Assembly: GCA_016707895.1 (NCBI GenBank) | Contig: JADJGV010000008.1 | Location: 248,001 to 312,000 of the forward strand | Direction: 5' to 3' | Length of the DNA: 64,000 bases | Source: Myxococcales bacterium | Lineage (GTDB): Bacteria; Myxococcota_A; Polyangia; Haliangiales; Haliangiaceae | In this document: positions 48,909 through 58,486 of the stretch, in pieces | Position numbering within the stretch: position 1 is the first letter of the stretch | Layout: each line of letters begins with the position of its first letter | Position numbers and translations under genes: made by a program | The notes under the pieces: generated by a model | What the model was told of the DNA's origin: nothing | Database searches by the model: none | Seen by the model: only the letters and a program-made list of their open reading frames with translations

Positions 48909-50042
48909 CTACTTGGTGGCGTCGCGCTCGAGGCTGGCGTCGGGCTCGGCGACGTTCTTGGCCTTGGCCGGCTGCTTGGCCCGCCGGGCCTGGTCCACGT
49001 ACGCCTGGCACGAGCGCACCGCGCGGTCGTTGGCGACCGCCGACTGGTAGTAGTCGGGGGCGCGTCGGGCGATCTCGGCGCCGACCTGGCCGGCCTCGGT
49101 GCAGCGGCCGGCGTTCACCAGCTTGACCATGCGCGCGTGCTGATCGCGGGCCCAGGTGGTGATCGCCGGGTCGGCGGGCCGGGGCGCCACCATCGGCGGC
49201 GGCGCGTCGGCGGTGGGCGCGGTCGGCGCGACGGCGCCTTGCCCGCCACCGGCGCCGCCGGCCACGCTGGTGCCCGTGAACTCATCGGCGGCCGGGTCCG
49301 CGACGTCTTCCTTGCGCATCGCGACGTCGGCGCCGAGCGCCTTCTTGTCGACCTCGAGGAAGCCGGGCGCCTCGGCGGCGCGGTCGCGGCTGGCCACGGC
49401 GCCCGGCGCGGTCGGCTTGGCGCCGCCGCTCGCGCGCTCGGCGCCCTTGCGCAGCTTGCCGGCCTGCTGGGTCAGGCCCTCGGCCGAGTCCTTGGCGCCG
49501 TCGTCGAGCGAGACCTGGTAGCCGTCGGCCGCCACCGAACCGGTCGCGGGGGCCGGCGCGATCGGCGTCGGGGCCGGCGTGGCCGCAGCCGTCGCCTCGG
49601 CCTTCGCGGTCAGCTGCGCCGGCGGCGGCGCCGCGGGCTGGGCGACCTCGAGGGACTTGTGCCGCATCATCAGCGAGCCGGCGCCGACCACGATCAGCAT
49701 CGCGGCCGCCGCCGACAGCGCGGGGTGCGCGGCGATCGGCCGGAACAGCCCGCCGAGGAAGCCGAGCCAGCCGCCGCCGGCCGCGGCGCGCGGCGCCGGG
49801 GCGCGTCGGGCGGCCTCCTGGATGAGGCGGGCCGAGATCGCGTTGGCGGGCTCGGCGGCGCCCAGGAACGCCCGGGCGTCGTGATCGGTCAGCCACGCCC
49901 GCGTGCTGCGCAGGCTGTCGAGCGCGGCGCGGTCGGCCGGGTGGCTCGCCAGGTGCGCGTCGAGCCGGGCGCGCTCGTCGCCATCGAGCTCTCCGTAGAG
50001 AGCGCCGATCAGCAGCGCGTCGATGTCGAGGCGGTCGCCCAT
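48909..50042 (-). CDS. Anti-sigma-factor-like membrane protein
   Basis: 377 residues. The N-terminal 100 residues match the anti-sigma (zf-HC2-like) helical layout (GALYGELDGDERARLDAHLA, RAFLGAAEPANAISARLI), but the HxxxCxxC zinc ligands are not present. One transmembrane helix at about 110-128 (LSAAAAMLIVVGAGSLMM). An Ala/Pro-rich periplasmic part follows with a helical C-terminal domain (CTEAGQVGAEIARRAPDYYQ). The sigma gene is not adjacent, so the partner lies elsewhere. A TAGTAT box and an AAGGA ribosome site precede the ATG. Confidence 0.7.
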   Translation of the reverse strand: MGDRLDIDALLIGALYGELDGDERARLDAHLASHPADRAALDSLRSTRAWLTDHDARAFLGAAEPANAISARLIQEAARRAPAPRAAAGGGWLGFLGGLFRPIAAHPALSAAAAMLIVVGAGSLMMRHKSLEVAQPAAPPPAQLTAKAEATAAATPAPTPIAPAPATGSVAADGYQVSLDDGAKDSAEGLTQQAGKLRKGAERASGGAKPTAPGAVASRDRAAEAPGFLEVDKKALGADVAMRKEDVADPAADEFTGTSVAGGAGGGQGAVAPTAPTADAPPPMVAPRPADPAITTWARDQHARMVKLVNAGRCTEAGQVGAEIARRAPDYYQSAVANDRAVRSCQAYVDQARRAKQPAKAKNVAEPDASLERDATK

Positions 50043-50282
50043 GGCTCTTGGTCCTTATACTACGTCGGGTGAGAAATGCCTCCGACGCGAGCACAGGGGC
50101 CAGGTCACGGTCTTGCGGGACGCGGACTTCGCCGCGCTCTGCGTGAGCCTCGTGACGCTTCGTCGTCGGTTCGAGGATACACACGCAGCACGTGTCGCGG
50201 CGATCTAGAGATTCCGCCGCCCCGCCCGCCCCGCCCGCCAACCACTCAGGATTCCTGAGGTTCCCCGCCGGGGTGCGGCGGG
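50043..50282. other. Intergenic stretch (240 bp), no gene seen
   Basis: Leftward promoter signals for the gene at 48909 lie at its left end. Short open frames here lack ribosome sites or family signatures. The right end holds the 3' end of the small exported protein gene. Confidence 0.6.
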
Positions 50283-50684
50283 TTAGCGCCCCTCGGCCGC
50301 CGCGCCGGGCTGGCAGGACCAGACCACGTCGTCGATCACCCAGCCGTCGTTGCCGCACGTCGCCGCCGACGCGTTCGCGGTCTGCGACGCCATCGACGCC
50401 AGATCGAAGGCCTGGCCGTGCTGGTGGCGGTGGACCCGCTTGGAGTCGGGCGCGCAGGTGACGGTCCAGCTCACCGAGCACGAGACCGGGACCTCGCAGC
50501 TGTTGGCGATCACCAGGTCCACCGAGTCGTCGACGCGATCGAGCTGCTCGAAGCTGGTGCACGCGGCGATCGAGGTGCGGGCCTTGACCTTCTTCTTGCG
50601 CTTGTCGGCGAGGGCGGGCTGGGCGACGACGGCGAGCACGAGGGCGCACGCGGCCCATCGCGCCCAGGAGCTGGGCTTCGACAT
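50283..50684 (-). CDS. Small exported protein, unknown
   Basis: 133 residues. Signal peptide WAACALVLAVVAQPALADKR with likely cleavage after ALA. The mature protein has four or five Cys (AACTSFEQL, NSCEVPVSCSVSWTVTC, ATCGNDGW, VVWSCQPG) and is basic at its start (KRKKKVK). Ribosome site GGAGGAT lies before the ATG at 50684. Not recognised; may be a disulfide-linked periplasmic protein. Confidence 0.7.
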   Translation of the reverse strand: MSKPSSWARWAACALVLAVVAQPALADKRKKKVKARTSIAACTSFEQLDRVDDSVDLVIANSCEVPVSCSVSWTVTCAPDSKRVHRHQHGQAFDLASMASQTANASAATCGNDGWVIDDVVWSCQPGAAAEGR

Positions 50685-50845
50685 GACGATCCTCCGGAGC
50701 CAGGGCGACGGACGCGGGACCTCCCCGCGGGCGCTCACCGCACGTCGCCGCGCCCGGGTGGGGCGCCGCAACATCGTCGGCTCTCTCCCCCTGACACCGC
50801 CTTTCGCGCGCGGTTCCGGGTTTCTTCGGCGTCGACGATCCGCGG

Positions 50846-50851
50846 TAGCGT
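50846..50851 (+). promoter_or_regulatory. Probable -10 box, near-leaderless promoter
   Basis: TAGCGT ends 6 nt before the ATG at 50858, same hexamer and spacing as at pyrE. Confidence 0.5.
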
Positions 50852-50857
50852 CGGGGC

Positions 50858-51664
50858 ATGATCGATCCGCTGTCGCCCTACCGCGCCGACGCGCTCGCCG
50901 GCCACGTCGCCATCGTCACCGGCGGCGCCACCGGCATCGGCCGCGCGATCGCGCGCGGCTTCGCCCGCCTCGGCGCCGACGTCTGCATCGCCAGCCGCAA
51001 GCCCGACGCGCTGGCCGAGGCCGCCGCCGCGCTCGAGGCCGAGACCGGCCGCGCGATCCTCACCGTCCCCGCCGACGTCCGAAATCCGGACGACGCGGCC
51101 AACGTGGTGGCGGCCACCGTCGCGCGGTTCGGCGGGCTCGACACGCTGGTCAACAACGCCGCCGGCAACTTCCTCGCGCCGGCGGCGACGCTGTCGCCCA
51201 ACGGCTTCCGCACCGTCATCGACATCGACCTCAACGGCACGTTCCACATGTGCCGGGCGGCGTTCGCGGCGCTGTCGGCCAGCGGCCGCGGCGCGATCCT
51301 CAACATCTCGGCGACGCTGCACTACCACGGCACGCCGCTGCAGCTGCACGCGTCGGCGGCCAAGGCCGGCGTCGACGCGCTGACCCGCAACCTCGCCGTC
51401 GAGTGGGGCGGCGCCGGCATCCGGGTCAACGCGATCGCGCCCGGGCCGATCGCCGACACCGAGGGCATGCGCCGGCTGGCGCCCGGCGACGCCGCGCAGC
51501 GCGCCAAGGCCGGCATCCCGCTCGGGCGGTTCGGCGCCACCGACGAGATCGCGGCCGCCGCGGTGTTCCTGCGCTCGGCGGCCGCGGCCTACGTCACCGG
51601 CACCGTGCTGGTGGTCGACGGCGGCCACTGCCAGAACCAGCCGATGATGCTGATGCAGCAGTAG
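50858..51664 (+). CDS. 2,4-dienoyl-CoA reductase-type short-chain dehydrogenase
   Basis: 268 residues. Rossmann motif VTGGATGIGRAI, NNAAGN, and the segment NISATLHYHGTPLQLHASAAKAGVDAL, in which the usual Tyr of the SDR YxxxK is replaced by His and the Lys is kept. This is the layout of peroxisomal 2,4-dienoyl-CoA reductase (DECR2), along with LAPGPI-like AIAPGPIADTEGM. It reduces polyunsaturated acyl-CoA in beta-oxidation with NADPH. Probably monocistronic, with the TAGCGT box at -6. Confidence 0.88.
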   Translation: MIDPLSPYRADALAGHVAIVTGGATGIGRAIARGFARLGADVCIASRKPDALAEAAAALEAETGRAILTVPADVRNPDDAANVVAATVARFGGLDTLVNNAAGNFLAPAATLSPNGFRTVIDIDLNGTFHMCRAAFAALSASGRGAILNISATLHYHGTPLQLHASAAKAGVDALTRNLAVEWGGAGIRVNAIAPGPIADTEGMRRLAPGDAAQRAKAGIPLGRFGATDEIAAAAVFLRSAAAAYVTGTVLVVDGGHCQNQPMMLMQQ

Positions 51665-51734
51665 TTCCGGGCGCCTGCGAGTTTTCGGCGATCGGACGTA
51701 ACCACGGCGCGCCGATCGCGCACGATCATCGGCA

Positions 51735-52343
51735 GTGAGCACCCAGGCCGCCTACCTGGAAGACGTCGTCCTGGTCGAGCGCTGCCTCGGCCGGGTGACC
51801 GGCGCCCAGGAGGCGGCGGCCCGGGACCTGTTCCGTCGCTACCGCGGCCGGGTCCACGCCGCGCTGTACCGCATCCTCGGCGGCAACGCCGACATGGAGG
51901 ACCTGCTGCAGGAGACGTTCGTCCAGGTGTTCGCGTCGCTCAAGTCGTGGCGGGCCGAGGCCAGCCTGGCGACCTGGATCGATCGCATCGCGGTCCGGGT
52001 CGCGTACCGGGCCATCGGCCGCCGCCGCGCGCGCATCGATCAGCCGTCGCCCGACGGCGTGACGCCCGAGGTCGCGGTCCACGGCGACGCGCCCGGCGCG
52101 CTCCTGGCCAAGGACGGCGTGCGCCGGCTGTACGCCGCGCTCGATCGCCTGCCGCCGGCGAGCCGGGTCGCGTTCGCGCTGCACGAGATCGACGGCCGCT
52201 CGATGGCCGAGGTGGCCGAGGTGACCGGCGCCAGCGTCACCGCGACCAAGCTGCGGGTGTGGCGCGCGCGGCGGACGCTCGAGGCCGCCGCCGCCCGCGA
52301 TCCGGTGCTGCGCGAGTTCCTGCGGGACGGAGGAGCGCCATGA
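51735..52343 (+). CDS. ECF RNA polymerase sigma factor
   Basis: 202 residues, GTG start. Sigma region 2 with GGNADMEDLLQETFVQVFASL and TWIDRIAVRVAYRAIGRRR, and region 4 with RLPPASRVAFALHEIDGRSM and VTGASVTATKLRVWRARRTL. The C-terminus ends LRDGGAP, which is copied in the downstream repeat. Its TGA at 52341-52343 overlaps the first ATG of the repeat. Target promoters unknown. The cognate regulator is likely the FecR-like protein at 52418. Confidence 0.92.
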   Translation: MSTQAAYLEDVVLVERCLGRVTGAQEAAARDLFRRYRGRVHAALYRILGGNADMEDLLQETFVQVFASLKSWRAEASLATWIDRIAVRVAYRAIGRRRARIDQPSPDGVTPEVAVHGDAPGALLAKDGVRRLYAALDRLPPASRVAFALHEIDGRSMAEVAEVTGASVTATKLRVWRARRTLEAAAARDPVLREFLRDGGAP

Positions 52344-52369
52344 CACTGCGGGACGGAGGAGCGCCATGA
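52340..52369 (+). CDS. Mini-ORF 1 of the 26-bp repeat (9 aa)
   Basis: ATG at 52340, encodes MTLRDGGAP, stop TGA at 52367-52369 overlaps the next ATG (ATGA). Preceded by GGAGGA. Expression is an inference. Confidence 0.4.
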   Translation: MTLRDGGAP

Positions 52370-52395
52370 CACTGCGCGACGGAGGAGCGCCATGA
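52366..52395 (+). CDS. Mini-ORF 2 of the 26-bp repeat (9 aa)
   Basis: Same peptide MTLRDGGAP; TGA overlaps the ATG at 52392. Preceded by GGAGGA. Confidence 0.4.
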   Translation: MTLRDGGAP

Positions 52396-52421
52396 CACTG
52401 CGCGACGGAGGAGCGCCATGA
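52392..52421 (+). CDS. Mini-ORF 3 of the 26-bp repeat (9 aa)
   Basis: Same peptide MTLRDGGAP; TGA overlaps the ATG at 52418, which starts the FecR-like gene. Confidence 0.4.
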   Translation: MTLRDGGAP

Positions 52422-53602
52422 CACTGCGCGATCGCGTGCCGGTCGAAGACCTCGCGCCCGAGGCCTGGCGTCACCTCGAGCAGCGCGTCGTGGCGCACGT
52501 CGGCGACGCCGCCGCGGCGCCGGCGCCGCGGCGGTGGTGGCCGGCGCTGGCGGCGGTGGCCGCCGCCGGCGCGATCGCCGCGGCGGTCCTCGCGACCCGG
52601 CCGACCGCGCCGCCGCCGCCGCGCCCGCTGGTGATCGCGGCCGACGATCGCGGCGCCCACGTCGACCTCGGCGACGCGGTGATCGACGCCGAGCCCGGGA
52701 CCCGCTTCGAGGTCACGCGGCCCGACGGCGGCGTGCGCGTGGCGCTGGCCGTCGGCGCGGTCGCCCTCGAGGTCGCGCCCCGGCGCGGCCGGCCGCCGCT
52801 GTGGGTGGTGGCCGACGACGTCACGGTGCGCGTCGTCGGCACGGCGTTCACCGTGCGGCGCGATCCGACCGTGCAGGTCGCGGTCAGCCATGGCGTCGTG
52901 CAGGTCGAGCGCGCCGGCGCCCTCGTGGCCCTGCGGGCCGGCGAGCGCTGGTCGAGCGACGCCGGCGTGATCGCGGTGGCGCCCCCCGCGCCGCCCACGG
53001 CCGGCGCGACCGACGCGCGTCGCACGATCGACGGCGCGGCGAGCGCCGACGACCGCCTCGCCGGCGGCCCGGCCATCGACTTCGATCCGCTGACCGGGCG
53101 CCGCCGGGTTGGCGCACCACCGACAGCACCCGGCACGCGCCCGACGCCAGGCGCCGGCGCCGCGCCGCGCGACCACGGCGGCAACGCCAAGCCGCCGACC
53201 GCGCCGCCGCCGGCCGACCCGGTGACCGACCTGCGCCGCGCGCTGGCCAGCCAGCCGATCCCGGCGGGTCCGCCGACCACCGCGCGCGGCGCCGAGGCGA
53301 TCGCCGAGCTGCAGCGCGCGTCGGTCACCGAGCGCGGCCCGGCCGCGGCGACCGCGCTGTGGGGCCTGGCCCGCGCGCAGTGGGCCGGCGGCCGTGCGGC
53401 CGAGGCGCTGCGCAGCCTCGACGGCTACCTGCGCCGCTTCCCCGGCGGCGCCGAGTCCGACGCGGTGTCGTGGCTGCGCTTGCGGCTCCTGTGCAACCGC
53501 GACTTCGACGACGCCTGCCGGGCCGCCGCGCACACCTACGCCACCCGCACCGACGACCCCACCCGCCGCGCGCTGGCCGTCCGCGTCACCGAGACGCGCT
53601 GA
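52418..53602 (+). CDS. FecR-like anti-sigma/regulator with C-terminal TPR region
   Basis: 394 residues. A short cytoplasmic N-terminus (MTLRDRVPVEDLAPEAWRHL) is followed by one transmembrane helix (about 42-60) and a periplasmic FecR domain at about 70-190 (GDAVIDAEPGTRFEVTRPDG, VRVVGTAFTVRRD, VSHGVVQVERAG, LRAGERW). A Pro-rich linker leads to a TPR-like C-terminus (WGLARAQWAGGRAAEALRSL). It should control the ECF sigma encoded just upstream. The start ATG is the fourth of the tandem repeat; starting at an earlier ATG would give only a nonapeptide. Confidence 0.85.
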   Translation: MTLRDRVPVEDLAPEAWRHLEQRVVAHVGDAAAAPAPRRWWPALAAVAAAGAIAAAVLATRPTAPPPPRPLVIAADDRGAHVDLGDAVIDAEPGTRFEVTRPDGGVRVALAVGAVALEVAPRRGRPPLWVVADDVTVRVVGTAFTVRRDPTVQVAVSHGVVQVERAGALVALRAGERWSSDAGVIAVAPPAPPTAGATDARRTIDGAASADDRLAGGPAIDFDPLTGRRRVGAPPTAPGTRPTPGAGAAPRDHGGNAKPPTAPPPADPVTDLRRALASQPIPAGPPTTARGAEAIAELQRASVTERGPAAATALWGLARAQWAGGRAAEALRSLDGYLRRFPGGAESDAVSWLRLRLLCNRDFDDACRAAAHTYATRTDDPTRRALAVRVTETR

Positions 53603-53672
53603 CCGCCCGGGGCTGGTCCCCCGCCCTGCCCGACCCGCTCGTCCGCCGCCGCCGATCGCGATCAGCCGGGGA

Positions 53673-54050
53673 TCACGGCACCAGCGGCGGGCCGATGGGC
53701 GCCGCCGGCGGGCTGTCGGGGTTCCAGATGATCGTCGACTGGTACTGGTTCGAGTCCATCAGCGCGAACCCCACGAACAGCGCCGCGGCCAGGATGCCGC
53801 CGGCGACCATGACGCTGTGGAACAGCTTGTCGTAGCGCAGGTGCATGAAGAACAGCACCACCAGCGTCGCCTTGATCACCGCGATCGCCATCGCCAGCGC
53901 CAGGTTGTAGTTGGCGCCGAGGTCGATCTTGGTCGCGCCGACGGTGATGATGGTCAGCACCATCAGCGTCCCCCAGGTGCCGAGCAGCACCTTGACCGGG
54001 GCGACGTGAGAGATGCCGTGGTGGTCGTCGTGATGGGCGTGGTCAGCCAT
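53673..54050 (-). CDS. ctaF: Cytochrome c oxidase subunit IV (prokaryotic small subunit)
   Basis: 125 residues. His-rich start (HAHHDDHHGISH), then three hydrophobic segments (LLGTWGTLMVLTIITVG, YNLALAMAIAVIKATLVVLFF, and SVMVAGGILAAALFVGFAL). HFMHLRYDKL-type loop is seen as FFMHLRYDKLFH. It is the small membrane subunit of a heme-copper oxidase. It ends the respiratory block; repeat C separates it from subunit III. GGAG ribosome site before the ATG. Confidence 0.88.
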   Translation of the reverse strand: MADHAHHDDHHGISHVAPVKVLLGTWGTLMVLTIITVGATKIDLGANYNLALAMAIAVIKATLVVLFFMHLRYDKLFHSVMVAGGILAAALFVGFALMDSNQYQSTIIWNPDSPPAAPIGPPLVP

Positions 54051-54132
54051 GGTCGGCTCCGTTGCTGGTCCCGGCGGGTGCCGGGTGAGGGTCTCGAGAA
54101 GGGGGGGCCGCGGTCAGTTGCGTGACTCGGTA

Positions 54133-54264
54133 GCAGTCGGGGTCGCGCGTCTCGCAGCGCAGTCGGGGTCACGCGTCTCGCAAAGCAGTCGGGGGCACGC
54201 GTCTCGCGTTTCGGGTGGGGGCCCCACGTCTTGTGGGGGAGGGTCTTTGCGAAAGACCCTCATA
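54133..54264 (+). repeat. Palindromic intergenic repeat, copy C, with 3 x 26-bp direct repeats
   Basis: Three direct repeats of 26 bp (54133-54158, 54159-54184, 54185-54210; GCAGTCGGGGTCACGCGTCT type) lead into the head CGTCTCGCGTTTCGGG. Then come GTGGGGGCCCCACGTCTTGT, hairpin CCCCAC-GTCTT-GTGGGG, and the 23-bp hairpin GAGGGTCTTTGCGAAAGACCCTC at 54239-54261 (only the central bases are unpaired). The tail ends 7 bp from the stop of subunit III. It lies inside the oxidase operon. Confidence 0.85.
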
Positions 54265-54268
54265 GGTC

Positions 54269-55438
54269 TCAGTGGATCAGGTAGAGCAGCGGGAACAGGA
54301 AGATCCAGATCAGGTCCACGAGGTGCCAGTACAGCGCCGCGTAGTCGACCGGCCCGAAGTAGTCCGGGGTGAAGTCACCGCGGATCGCGCGCCACAAGAG
54401 CCAGATGAAGACGAACACGCCCACCAGCACGTGGATGCCGTGCAGACCGGTCATCGCGAAGTAGATGCTGAAGAACATGTTGGTGTGCTCGGGCGGCGGG
54501 CCGCTGGCGAACTCGTGCGCCAGTTCGTGCTTCGACTTGGGCTTCTGCTGCGCGAAGGTCCGCTCGCCGGTCGACGGCGCGTGGGTCGGATCGGCGAACG
54601 CGTCGGCCGGCGCGGCCGGGGCCGGCACCGCCTCGCACTTCACCTCGATCGCGCCGCCGTGGTGGCCGTGGTCGCCGTACAGGACCATCGCCGCCGGCCC
54701 GGCTGGGCAGACGTGCGGGTTGAGCGCGAGCTCGTAGCACGGGAACTTGGCCGGCTTGCCGTGGCCACCGGACTTGCCCGGGGCCTCCTCGCACGCCTCG
54801 ATGGGGCGGCGGTTGGCGCCGACCACCTCGACCACCTCGCACTTGCCCTGGATGCCGGGCTCGGCCGGGCGCTGGTCGTAGTCACCCTCGAGGCAGCCGC
54901 TCTTGGCCTTGCCGGCCTTGCCGTCCCACACCACCGAGGTCTTCACGCCCGGGCAGTTGTTGCCCTTGTTGAGCAGGTGGTTGCCGGCCGAGGCCACGCA
55001 CGGATCGAAGTACTTCCCCCACAGGATGTGCTCGTGGACCTTGTGCGAGTACTCGACGGTCTTGATGCCGAGGAACCCGAGCGCGCAGACGATCGTGATC
55101 ACCAGGCAGGCGATCAGGCCGCGCCGCTGCGCGAGCTGCGCGCAACGCACCGCCCAGGCCGCCGACAGCGACGAGACGATCAGCACCGCGGTGTTGATCG
55201 CGCCCCACTTCACGTCGAGGTAGTGGTGGGCGTACGCGTAGATCTCGGGGTGGTGGTGGCGGTACAGGATGTACGCGACGAACAGCGCCGAGAAGAACAG
55301 GATCTCCTGGACCAGGAAGAACCAGATCCCGAGCTTGCCGGAGTCGAACTGGTGCTGGGCGTCGTCGTAGTGGTGCTGGATGAACCGCGACTGGTGGCCG
55401 TGGTCGTCGTGGTGGTCGTCGTGGCTGGGCTGGCTCAT
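54269..55438 (-). CDS. ctaE: Cytochrome c oxidase subunit III with Cys-rich insertion
   Basis: 389 residues; a five-helix subunit III is usually about 200. His-rich N-terminus, helices at about 36-59, 77-97 and 107-127, then a soluble insert at about 141-318, then two further helices (FFSIYFAMTGLHGIHVLVGV; LVDLIWIFLFPLLYLI). The insert has eight Cys (147, 162, 182, 200, 216, 234, 244, 268) and His-rich GDHGHHGG. By topology of the family this loop is periplasmic, so disulfides or metal binding are possible. GHGIHVLVG and YWHLVDLIWIF are subunit III hallmarks. Confidence 0.92.
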   Translation of the reverse strand: MSQPSHDDHHDDHGHQSRFIQHHYDDAQHQFDSGKLGIWFFLVQEILFFSALFVAYILYRHHHPEIYAYAHHYLDVKWGAINTAVLIVSSLSAAWAVRCAQLAQRRGLIACLVITIVCALGFLGIKTVEYSHKVHEHILWGKYFDPCVASAGNHLLNKGNNCPGVKTSVVWDGKAGKAKSGCLEGDYDQRPAEPGIQGKCEVVEVVGANRRPIEACEEAPGKSGGHGKPAKFPCYELALNPHVCPAGPAAMVLYGDHGHHGGAIEVKCEAVPAPAAPADAFADPTHAPSTGERTFAQQKPKSKHELAHEFASGPPPEHTNMFFSIYFAMTGLHGIHVLVGVFVFIWLLWRAIRGDFTPDYFGPVDYAALYWHLVDLIWIFLFPLLYLIH

Positions 55439-55488
55439 GCGCGCCTCGGGGAGCTACGGAGGACGAAAGGACGGGGGCGACGGCTCGG

Positions 55489-57147
<1,659 letters not shown>

Positions 57148-57157
57148 GTCGGCCTCG

Positions 57158-58486
57158 CTACTTGAGCGTCTTGATGTACTCGATCACACCCTCGATCTCC
57201 TTGTCGGAGAGCGGCGTGACCGGCATGCTCGGCGGGAAGCCGGCGTGGATCTGGGAGTTCGGGTTCTGGATCGCGGTCTTGATGTACGCCTCGTCCATCT
57301 TCACCGTGCCGCCGCCCTCGAGCGGGACGTCGGTGCCGAAGGCGCCCTTCCAGGTCGGGCCGATGCGCGGCGAGCCGTCCACGGTGTGGCAGGCGTTGCA
57401 GCCCTTCTTCTCGTAGACCGACAGGCCGAGCTTGTCGCCAGCCAGCGCCGCCTTCTTCGCGTACGCCTCGGACAGGTACTTCTCGTACAGCCCCGGCTCG
57501 TGGACGACGATCTTGGTCTTCATCATCGAGTGGTCGGTGCCGCAGTACTCGGTGCAGTACACGCGGTAGACGCCGGGCTTGGTGGCGTGGAACCACGCGT
57601 AGGTGTAGCGGCGCGGCACCACGTCCTGCTTGATGCGGAACACCGGGATGAAGAACGAGTGCAGGACGTCGCGCGACGTCATGACCAGCTTCACCGGCTG
57701 ATCGACCGGCGCGTGGAGGACGTTGTCCTCGAGGCCGTTGTAGTAGCGGAAGTTCCAGGCCCACTTCGAGCCCTCGATGTAGACCACGTTCTCGGCGCGC
57801 GGCTCGGGGACGGTCACGTTCTGCAGGTAGGTGCGCCAGCCGTAGACGAACAGCAACACGCAGATGATCGTCGGGATGACGGTCCACGTGATCTCGAGGG
57901 CGTCGCTGTGCGCCGGCGACGGCTCGGGCTTGCGGCCCGGCTTGTGGCGGTAGCGGATGACCAGGTAGATGATCGCGCCGGTGATCGCGAAGAAGAAGAA
58001 CGCCGACATGCCGATCATCGCGATGTAGAGCGCGTCGGGGCCATCGGCGCCGGTCGACGCGGCCGGCGGCAGCCAGAACGTGCCGGCGTGCTCGTAGTTC
58101 GCGTCCTTCGGGTTGCCGACCATCTTGTCCCACCACGTGATCCCGTCGGTCTCGACGGGCGGCGCGGCGGCGGCGACCGGCGCCGCGGCGGCGGCGGGCG
58201 GCGCAGCCGGCGCGGGCGCGGCGGCAGCGGGTGGCGCTGCGGTCGGAGCCGCCGAGCCAGCGGCCGGCGGAGCGTCGGCCGGAGCCGCCGAGCCAGCGGC
58301 CGGCGTCGGAGCCGCCGAGCCGGCGGCCGGCGTCGGAGCCGCCGAGCCGGCGGCCGGCGTCGGGGCGGCAGAGCCGGCGGTGGGCGGCGGCGCCGAGCCA
58401 CCAGCAGGCGTGGGTTGGGCGTGGCCGCCGCGGGCCAGGCTGGCCAGGAGCACCAGCGGAACGAGCGCCTTCGTGACGAGTTTCAT
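57158..58486 (-). CDS. ctaC: Cytochrome c oxidase subunit II with fused cytochrome c (caa3)
   Basis: 442 residues. Signal peptide, then a repetitive Pro/Ala/Gly/Ser linker (units PAAGSAAPT; about 25-110), two transmembrane helices, and the CuA domain with HSFFIPVFRIKQD and CTEYCGTDHSMM (CxExC-H-M). The C-terminal cytochrome c has CNACH and the Met ligand in FPPSMPVTPL. It receives electrons from alternative complex III or a soluble cytochrome c. Its ATG overlaps the Sco stop (ATGA). Confidence 0.97.
   Translation of the reverse strand: MKLVTKALVPLVLLASLARGGHAQPTPAGGSAPPPTAGSAAPTPAAGSAAPTPAAGSAAPTPAAGSAAPADAPPAAGSAAPTAAPPAAAAPAPAAPPAAAAAPVAAAAPPVETDGITWWDKMVGNPKDANYEHAGTFWLPPAASTGADGPDALYIAMIGMSAFFFFAITGAIIYLVIRYRHKPGRKPEPSPAHSDALEITWTVIPTIICVLLFVYGWRTYLQNVTVPEPRAENVVYIEGSKWAWNFRYYNGLEDNVLHAPVDQPVKLVMTSRDVLHSFFIPVFRIKQDVVPRRYTYAWFHATKPGVYRVYCTEYCGTDHSMMKTKIVVHEPGLYEKYLSEAYAKKAALAGDKLGLSVYEKKGCNACHTVDGSPRIGPTWKGAFGTDVPLEGGGTVKMDEAYIKTAIQNPNSQIHAGFPPSMPVTPLSDKEIEGVIEYIKTLK

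Larger units (their letters stand above)
52326..52429 (+). repeat. Fourfold 26-bp tandem repeat carrying ribosome site and start codon
   Basis: Four units start at 52326, 52352, 52378 and 52404. Each has GGAGGA, then ATG five nt later, then ACACTGCG. The single variable base is G or C in the last position of the unit. The first copy falls in the end of the sigma gene and the last ATG (52418) starts the FecR-like gene. Confidence 0.95.

Noticed and set aside
52326..52429. Repeat as a protein-coding extension of the sigma gene
   Set aside because: The sigma frame stops at 52343 in the first unit, and 26-bp units cannot be read through in one frame.
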